In this document: piece by piece, positions 38,453 to 64,000 of the stretch | Layout of the letters: each line of letters starts with the position of its first letter | Position numbering within the stretch: the stretch's first letter is position 1 | NCBI GenBank assembly: GCA_947568835.1 | Contig: OX387607.1 | Span: forward strand, 12,415,701-12,479,700 | Length of the DNA stretch: 64,000 bases | Source: Protonemura montana | Lineage: Eukaryota > Arthropoda > Insecta > Plecoptera > Nemouridae | Direction of reading: 5' to 3' | Program-made: the position numbers and the translations under genes | The notes under the pieces: generated by a model | What the model saw: the letters and a program-made list of their open reading frames with translations, nothing else | What the model was told of the DNA's origin: nothing | Database searches by the model: none

Positions 38453-39149
38453 CTTTTTTTAAATATATTTGTTTGTTTCTATGAGTTTGTTCGGTCTCTT
38501 GGCTAATACAATTTGATTGAAGTTTGCAGGGAACCTTCGAAATCTCTAATCTCAAAATCTGATGTGTTTTTTAGAAATATGGTTGACAAGTTTGCGAAGC
38601 AATCAAAATTTATGAAAATGTCTGTTAACTTTTCACTGAAATTTTTAAATAAAAATTCTTTTAAAAAGTCTGGTTAAAATTTGCAGAAAATGTTACAATA
38701 GCATAATTTGTACGGTAATGATTTGTCAGCGTCACATCTCCATGGTCACAACCAATCATAGCTTCTCTCTCGCCCTAACCCCCCTTTTTTAAAAGAAAAT
38801 ACAGAAAAGAAACAGGAAAGAAAATGTGCTCATCTACAACGCAACTCTTATTGCGTTCGCGAAGCCTACGTAGATTGTAATTCGTATATGCATCATATCA
38901 TATTTCTTATAGGCTTGATAAACAGGCGACATTTTTTCAAACAATGCTGTGTTAATGTGATGCGATATAGCTTTGAGTAAAAAAAAACCGTAAACACGTC
39001 ATGCCTGCTTTCCAATCGCCTCATTTGAAAATTAATTTTGAAAAAAGACCCAAAAGTTTTGCAGCAACGCCTGTGCAAATTTTAAACGACTTCAAAATTC
39101 ATAACACCACAGCTTGTTCAACTTCAAAGACTTCTAAATGTTACAATAC

Positions 39150-39196
39150 TTATACAATAGTATTTACTTACAATACTTACAATACTTACAATACCA
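39150..39196. repeat. 9-bp tandem repeat (acaatactt)n
   Basis: Three to four copies of acaatactt in AT-rich spacer. Confidence 0.7.
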
Positions 39197-40355
39197 AGGT
39201 TCAAATTGAAAATAATGTCTAAATTGGGAATGCAATTGAATGTTGACTTTAGAAGATAGAGAATAGTGAAAAAGAAAAGACAGGGAACTTTGGCAACCCA
39301 ATTTTGTACCACTTTCTGACGGTAACTTTTTGAAAAAAAAAATGTATATCCAAGTTGCTGGTCCTAAAACGCCTCCTTCATAAGCACGATCTTTCTTGGC
39401 AACAATCCTCTTCGATGTTTAACTTCAGTAACCCACACCTTAGCGAGTTCAAGAAGCTTTAGTAAAGTCACCAACCTTACATAGTTATTAAACACCGACT
39501 CACCCAATGTTACTTATGCTAATCAATTTGGAACAATAAATTAATACTGTTAATTATTATTATTATCAATTCGGTACAATCCGCTACCAACGCTATCAAT
39601 ACTTTGGGTTAGGTCAGCGTCCAGTGGCAGCACTAGGCGCCCATATGGGCACGCGACAGCGAATGGGCTCAGCCCCTCACCCCCCTCAAAGGTCGACAAT
39701 TTGTCATTGATCGGGGAGTAATTCAGCTTGAAACTATATTTGCTTTTTAGCCACGCATCCGCAAGAAAATCTAGAATAATATTCCAATCGCGATCACTGG
39801 ACTACCAGGTACAGCACCAGCTTTCCAGGAAAAACCATCCACAAGCTATGCAAAGAGGACTCCGACGAACTCCAGACGGAAATCCTCGTCAAAATCGATG
39901 TAAAATACAGAAAAACCCTATACCAGCGGAACGCCATCCACGGGTCCACGAGAGAAAACCCTCTGCCCTCCTGCGAAGAGCTCCATGTCGCCGTCGACGT
40001 TGGAGGGTGGAGACCTCGCACTGAAACCAAAGGCACAAGTAGCGAGAACATCGCCTTCGGGGGGCGTCACCCTTTAAAGATCGAGGGCGGTATCACACCA
40101 CGCCATCCATCGGACGCCAACCAATCACCGTCGGGCAACCCCCCCACTGCCCGCCCAGCCTCCTGGATACAGATCAGTCGTGCGCGAGCGCTGCGAGGGG
40201 ACGCACACACGACCGGCACGGATCCAGCTGGCCGCGATACGACGCCGATTTGTGTGTTCAAGTGTGCAGTGACCGTTTTAAGTGCCAGTGTACCGGGAGT
40301 TTAGAGTTCGGATTGAGAGGTTCAAGAGGTTTACAAAGATCCAGTGTGCAGTGTA

Positions 40356-40366
40356 ATGCCCGCCGA

Positions 40367-40370
<4 letters not shown>
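40356..40370 (+). promoter_or_regulatory. Four-codon uORF overlapping the ems start
   Basis: ATG at 40356 reads four codons and stops at TGA 40368-40370, which overlaps the first ems ATG (40367-40369) as ATGA. The next in-frame ems ATG at 40382 has a near-perfect Kozak context (gccaccATG) and may be the main start. Confidence 0.4.
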
Positions 40371-58336
<17,966 letters not shown>

Positions 58337-60119
58337 CTGCCGGCAAAAGACTAAAACAGCAGGCCGTGTGTTTTACGAACTAAAAGGCCGAGCGCCGAGT
58401 GCGGACAATTGAGTGCGAGCCTTGGACGTTTCTACGGGGCTTAGTGTACATACGTGTGGATATATAAGTTATTGTTTAAGTGGTCAGCGATTCTGTCGGA
58501 GACGCACGAGTGAAACTCAGAACTTCCCCCATAACTTTGCTGGAAACCATGATGACCTCAGCAAGATGGCGTCCCATACGGAAAGTGCCGAACTCTGCCG
58601 AGCGGGCAAACGAAGTATTAAACGTACATGGGACGAGAAGCCGCAAAATACTCACCGGCCGGGGCACGAACCAACGATCTCTCAAACTCGCCCCAACCCT
58701 TTCCCTCCCTTTCTAGCTGTAAAACATGTGCCAAACACTTAAAGGCCCCGGCCACCATGAATATAATGACGTCACAGCATGCCCCCCCCCCCTCCCCTAT
58801 ATCTTTGTCTCTATCTCTTTCTGTATCGAGTGTTGTCTGTGTTTTTCATACGTCGCGTGCACTTGTTTTGCAAACGGTGCCGACGCCTGCGCCGTGGGGC
58901 GGGGCGAGCGGCGTTGCCATTTTGACGAAGCTAAGACGACGCCATTGCGATTGCGCGGGCACTCAAAGTGTCCGCGGTTTTGTTTCTGCAGGAAATTAAA
59001 TCGAAATTCGTACTTGAATCTGGTGACCGTGTCGACTCACTTTGTTCTCCCTGCTCTGTTCCTGAGGCGCTAGACATGATTTTCTTTCAGAGCATGCAAC
59101 TTTGCCACCCTTCAAGTAAATCTCGATGTGTGTAGCCTAGCACTGCGGTGGCCTAGCACGATCATACAGTGCCATAATTATTACAATCTCCTGTTAAAAT
59201 GGTCGTCCACACAGCCCATTTGAAACCTCAACCTCAAAACCCACTTAGCTTTACGCTACACGAGGGCTGTGACTGACCATTTTTATACCTAGTGGTTCAA
59301 ATTTGAATAAACTGGTAATATTGCTGGCATACAGAAAACCGAAGCTGGTAATAGAAGGTTTACTGGGTAGGTACTTACTCTGTTTCATGATAACTCCTGC
59401 GCGGATGGGTCAAACAGTGGTAAAGTTCCTTTTCTAAACTAAGATTCAATCGTTTGAAATCTCTTCGGACCAGTTTTACGATTTCCGGTCAAAAAGATAA
59501 CCAACGACTCATCTCCATGGTCGCTGCAAATCAGATACTTCAATTTGGCGTCGACAAACCTTCCCTAAGAATGTGTGGAGGTGATTTTAAGATTAACCCT
59601 TTCATACTCAAACAATGTCAATTATCTTCAAAAAATTGCTGCAAAACTGGCCATACAAACTGGATGTCGGTGTGATTATGCAATGCAATTTCATACCTGG
59701 CAAGGGTCCCCTAACATTTCAAGTGGTTTGGACCACATTAGAGACAATCGATGGTAAGTAAGTACCTACACAGAGATTACAGCCCAAGGAGACCATGAGG
59801 AAACCCTCGCAGTCTTCAGACTTGGGGTACATCACAACGCCTCCCATCGGCGTAAGGAGACAGTCATATTCGCATCAGATCACGCAGGGGTGAGTATCAG
59901 GTAGGTGCTCATAGTCGACCAGCGAGTTCGAAAGATCAGGGAGTTCTACCAGCGACGCCAGCAGCCTTTAGTGAGGCACCATGGTCTACACAGAAGCAGG
60001 CGTGAAAGACACCGACCAAAACGCAAGGTTTAGCTCAAGTTCCTGCGCTAAAATGCATAACTGCCAATTACCATGTGAGTCGCAAATGGTAGTTGGAATC
60101 ATATTTATAGTGGAGGCAC

Positions 60120-60380
60120 CGTCGTTTGAACAATAAGTCATTTAATTTGGTTATTTCCCTTAAATATAGGTACTTGAATTAACGCTAAAATTATCTTCAA
60201 GTATTGATTTACCTTTATCGATATTTTGAGCTGTTACGATTGAATTGCAAAGGTTTGTAAAAGAGAGCGGCTGTAAGCGCCATCAGCGTGGCAGCCGCCT
60301 CGAGATGATCGCACGATCTTCTCAGCAGAATGTTTAACATTAGCCCTGGAACTTTAACCAATAAACGCAGTCGTATCACT
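60120..60380 (+). repeat. Unnamed ~350-bp repeat, copy 3
   Basis: Shares ttatcgatattttgagctgt, then agcgccatcagcgtggcagc and cagcagaatgtttaac with copies 1 and 2. Confidence 0.6.
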
Positions 60381-61145
60381 GTCATGACATGGTCAATTTC
60401 AAACTAGTGTAAGGTAATCCGCTAAAAGAAACGCACACCAATTCACCCAAACCCCAAAGCCTTTCCAAAAACACATTACGGCAGCACGTCTCATGACATT
60501 TAGAATCGGTCACTGTCACTGACATACTAAAAAAAAAAAACTCCCACGCTCCACGGCGAGAGTTCGTGAAGACATTTCATGCGTTTCCCGGAAGACGCGG
60601 ACTATTCGGGAAGCCACGGTGTACCAACAGGTGGTAACATTGTCTGCCACCCACGTTGTCGCCAAGGAGGTTATAAACATCTTAAGTGGTGCTTTGCTTA
60701 CCAAAATTGAAGAAAATGTGTACATTTAGAACTAAGAAGGCGAATTTTATTACTTCCTGAATAAGTTGATTGGAGCTTTTTGATTCATAACGGATTTTAG
60801 AATGGCTAAAGCACAGTGTCATGGAAAATAGCTTTGGGTTTAGCGGACGTCACAACCAGTCTGTTTTTGTGGAACCGTGCACAATATGAAGAGGCTGTAA
60901 TGTCACTTTATCAATTTACAGTGCGGCATCACAGCGCTATTTTTCAAAAAGTCATATTTTCTCTAAAACTCGACTGTGAAAAAATAAATTAAATAAATTA
61001 ATGAAGGACAGAGCTGTATAGGTATTGTGATTTGTATCTTAAAAACCTGACAATTTCCAAAACTCCGGTTTTATTCCTAAAAGTATAAACCATGATGGAG
61101 TTTGCTTTTACCATGGAAATTGTGTTATCATGTATGTGCAATGGA

Positions 61146-61176
61146 AAATAAATATAAATAAAATAAATAAAATAAA
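61146..61176. repeat. A/T simple repeat (aaataaaat)n
   Basis: Irregular aaata/aaataa units, low complexity. Confidence 0.6.
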
Positions 61177-62099
61177 CAATGAAAACTTGCTAACGATCAA
61201 GAAAGTTTCAATGCCCGATTTCAATATGGCAGCCAAACGATGCGTTGTCGTCGAATGACAATTACAAGTCAAATTATAGATTATGGCTGCGGCGATGGTT
61301 TTGAACTACCCGTGGTCGTAAGTGTAACCGGAAGGTGCTCCTGGAAAGTCAGAATAGAGCTTGATTAGTTAAACATTTTATTTACACTGAAAATACACTG
61401 CGCAATTCAGTTTATTCTGATAAATTTTAACTTACTGTTTTTGTTAGTTGTTGAAGGTTTTTTTAATTAAATTATTTGTAATAGGTTTAGTTTTTGTAAA
61501 GAATATAGATAAAATTGTTCGAGTATTAGGTTACTTGTATCGTGAGAGGTTGATTAAAATATTTTGAAAGTATATTTTTATAGAAGTAGATTTGTGATTG
61601 TACCTTTACTTTGTGTAAGTATCAGTATTTATTAAAAAAATTGCAAGTAAATCGATGAAGTACAAATTTACAACATTTTTGGCGTATGATCTTTTAGAAC
61701 GGCAGCAATTTTCTCCAAGAGAAAAGGTCCAGGACCCATGAATCTTGCTGTTCGTGAAAGATCGTGGCAAATGGTCAAAGCCATGTTTTGAACTGGCCAA
61801 GTGCCCCTGCACTGCTTGGTGTCGGAGCTCTTGTGTGCGGGAAAGAATAATATTCGACCATAATATTATAAAAATATTAAAGGTTACTTTCCATACTGCG
61901 AATTTCAACGGATTTCAACACGGATTTAACAGAGGGTACTTGTTGACCGATTGTTCCCACCCCAGAAAGTTTATGAAACTCAAAAATTATATCGTAATCT
62001 TCTGTGCATGGTCGTCTGCGTGGCACAATGGTATAGTTGCTGCTACGGCAATGTCTAAATATCTGAAGTCCTAGATCGCACCCATTCGACGACAAAAGC

Positions 62100-62535
62100 T
62101 TTTGATTGATTTGTGGTGTTTAACGACGCACTGTGTTGATGCCTGGCCCTGCGGCACTGGTCTCATGGTGTCGGTGAATGAGTGGATGATGATGAGGTTG
62201 ATGATGAACCTAATAAAGCATATACAGGAGGAAGGGAAATCTGGTGCCCGCACGTAGCCTACTCCTGTCGAAAAGCCCCAAGGGGGTCACCGCCTTAACG
62301 TCCCTTCCGAAGGACAGTAAAACTCGAACAGCAGGATTCCTCCGTTGAGAGGTTGATGAGCTAGCCGAATGGAGTTGCTGTACTAACTTCATCACTCCAA
62401 CCTCTCTCCCGAACAGAGCTGATCATGTGTATGGTGGTCACCCATCCAATACCAGACCAAGCGCAGTGTTGCTTCTTTTCGGTTGATCTCATAGAGAACC
62501 GGTGTTTCCATAACGCCAAACCATTTGGTAACTAA
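62100..62535 (-). mobile_element. 5S-SINE, longest copy, minus strand
   Basis: On the minus strand: 5S-like head (ctatgagatcaaccgaaaag, then gcaacactgcgcttggtc and ggatgggtgaccacc), body (cttaacgtccc complement block), an atcatcatc-rich segment and a tail with ccagtgccgcagggcc and cagtgcgtcgtta. About 435 bases. Confidence 0.7.
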
Positions 62536-62639
62536 AGCATTTTACTATTTTATTATGAAATCGCATACCTATCTAGGGTAGCCGGAGTCAGGAGACTTAA
62601 ATACAACAAAAGTGTAGTAACCAAATATGAAAGTCTACG

Positions 62640-62995
62640 TGGTCGCGCGGTTGATGGCTGGGACTAAATTATCAATCGGTTGATTTACATGATGAGATAC
62701 CGAGTTCCAGCCCGGTCGTACGATCTGAGCTGTCGAGCCGTGATGGTCACACATTTCCCTTTTTTTTGGGCGTGTAATTTTGCGCGCCGTTTTTGGGATT
62801 TATTCATTGTCCAATTATTAAAGAAACGAATTTCCACCACCGTCAAGACAAACGGACTTAACCGTGTCATTGTATGGACGATGAAACGGGTTTAAAACGC
62901 GCTGTTTTTTCTATTCGGCCGCTTGGGTCATTAAGCGAGTAGGTACACTGTAGTTACCGACCGATCACTGATGTACCGACATTTGACCAATTTCT
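62640..62995 (+). mobile_element. tRNA-derived repeat, copy 2
   Basis: The head at about 62645-62715 has A-box-like tggtcgcgcggttgatgg and B-box-like ccgagttccagccc. The distal block gttaccgaccgat is shared with 37015-37200. Confidence 0.4.
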
Positions 62996-63475
62996 TAATT
63001 ACTACTCGATGTTCAAACAGAGTTCGCTGTCGACATGCCGTACACACTAGGGTCCCGTTCAGCCATACTTGGCTAAAGACTAGACCCTGGGTGAAGCATG
63101 TTGAAGTACCGGGGTTAGACCCACCAACACGGTCGGTCGAACTCTTATGAGTTCGGATCTTCGCGTTAGATCCTGGTAACTAATTTGGTTGCAAATTTGG
63201 ACAGCATATGTTAGCAAATTTTAAGACGTACCGGAAGGTATCCCTGGAATTATCAATCGTTATAAAAACTCGATGGTAAGAAAATAACTTGCTCTCTCCT
63301 GGGAATGAACACGGCCTCTCTGGCACTTCTTGCCGACTGCTTCACCTCTCGGCCACGAATACCTCATATATTTTTAATATAAACGTAGATGTAAAACATG
63401 ATCAGTTAAGAACTATCAAAGTAATATCGAACAGGTATCGAAAAATGTACAAGTCCAAAGTGTAATCCTATTTCT

Positions 63476-63494
63476 GCCAACAGGTGGCGCTAAC
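63476..63494. promoter_or_regulatory. CTCF-like site
   Basis: gccaacaggtggcgctaac fits the CTCF core (CCASYAGRKGGCRS) with one mismatch. Single site, by eye. Confidence 0.45.
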
Positions 63495-63599
63495 GTCGGA
63501 ATAGTACTTAACACTAAGTCCCGTTTCTCTATTCTTGTTGCTAGACGTAGGAGCTGCACACGGGGTATAGGTGGGGTTTGGGGTCGTGGGAACGGCCGG

Positions 63600-63654
63600 G
63601 CAAAATTGGCGGGTGCGACTGGCGCAAAGCGCCAGGAGCGCCCGGCAATTTTGC
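63600..63654. repeat. 26-bp-arm hairpin with 3-base loop
   Basis: Arm 63600-63625 and arm 63629-63654 are reverse complements at 22 of 26 positions. The inner 7 bp (ctggcgc/gcgccag) and outer 9 bp (gcaaaattg/caattttgc) are perfect, with an AAA loop. Confidence 0.85.
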
Positions 63655-64000
63655 TACTGTCTTTACTGTACGCCAAAAAATGTGCAATAATTGACTCCGC
63701 TAACAGGTCTAGAAGATTCGATCGATTTGGAAAAATGCCATTTTGGCAGAGCACTCCGACACAGTATTTCAAACAACCAGCTTGGGATTTGATCTCGGTA
63801 CCTCTGAAATACGGATTGTATACGCTAACCACACAACCAACCGAGCTTGCGCACGTGATATCTTTATTTTGGAAATATGATATACTAGATATGAAGGTTA
63901 ATGGAGAAAACAGTATGTTAAATGCCTAGATAAGATACCAGGTGTCTCTTTTGTACAAAAAAAAAACACACTGTGAGATAAAGCTCGGTTGGTCGTGTGG

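Larger units (their letters stand above)
36069..40366. other. Spacer between MIC60 and ems: repeats and ems 5' region
   Basis: After the MIC60 3' UTR (AATAAA at 36147-36152) the sequence is AT-rich with repeats listed separately: tRNA-like heads (36703, 37015), a 10-bp tandem repeat (37909), an inverted repeat (38296) and a 9-bp tandem repeat (39150). From about 39800 it becomes GC- and CpG-rich and is the probable ems promoter and 5' UTR. One plus-strand frame without an ATG stays open from about 39800 to 40306. I see no proof that it is coding. Confidence 0.55.
58337..64000. other. ems 3' UTR and downstream spacer
   Basis: The 3' UTR has a possible AATAAA at 59306-59311. A GC-rich patch at 58876-58990 contains a GC box (ggggcggggc at 58896-58905). 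Beyond this, AT-rich spacer holds repeats (60120, 61146, 62100, 62640), a CTCF-like site (63476) and a strong hairpin (63600). I see no convincing gene. Confidence 0.55.

Noticed and set aside
63606..63929. 107-codon ORF at the right end
   Set aside because: It starts at TTG inside a hairpin arm, then turns AT-rich, with no recognisable motif.

Overview
This is a eukaryotic nuclear window, most likely from an arthropod. All recognisable genes are split by GT-AG introns of a few hundred bases to several kb. Exons are GC-rich and introns and spacers are AT-rich. There are no operons and no convincing bacterial-style genes. The empty-spiracles protein carries an arthropod-style homeodomain end (TKHKRMQQE). 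I cannot place the organism more finely from the sequence alone.

Layout. (1) 1-13314, plus strand: a 15- or 16-exon gene for a large, low-complexity then cysteine-rich, probably nuclear protein that I do not recognise. It probably starts left of the window. (2) 15544-24208, plus strand: the double-FYVE protein ZFYVE1/DFCP1 in 11 exons, with a P-loop GTPase-like domain and two C-terminal FYVE fingers. Its upstream region has two GTCACGTG boxes 42 bases apart. (3) 27346-26194, minus strand: mitochondrial ribosomal protein L35 in 3 exons. (4) 27419-36068, plus strand: MIC60/mitofilin in 15 exons, one of them 9 bases long. Genes 3 and 4 are head to head, with 72 bases between their start codons. 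Human MRPL35 and IMMT have the same arrangement, so this looks like an ancient shared promoter. (5) 40367-58336, plus strand: the homeobox gene empty spiracles (Emx) in 3 exons with introns of 10.2 and 6.8 kb. The second intron splits the homeodomain between positions 44 and 45.

The last 28 kb (36-64 kb) is gene-poor and repeat-rich. It holds a 5S-rRNA-derived SINE family (seven copies across the window), tRNA-derived elements, an unnamed ~350-base repeat whose copies carry a CTCF-like GCGCCATC core and flank ems intron 2, inverted repeats and a near-perfect 55-base hairpin. Several GC-rich islands in the ems introns contain RFX X-box-like motifs and are enhancer candidates.

Functionally, genes 3 and 4 are both nuclear genes for mitochondrial parts (translation and cristae junctions). 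ZFYVE1 belongs to phosphoinositide/omegasome and lipid-droplet biology. Ems is a head and brain patterning factor, and gene 1 is unassigned. I found no prokaryote-like defence, CRISPR or biosynthetic system. The novelty here lies in gene structure, promoter architecture and repeats.
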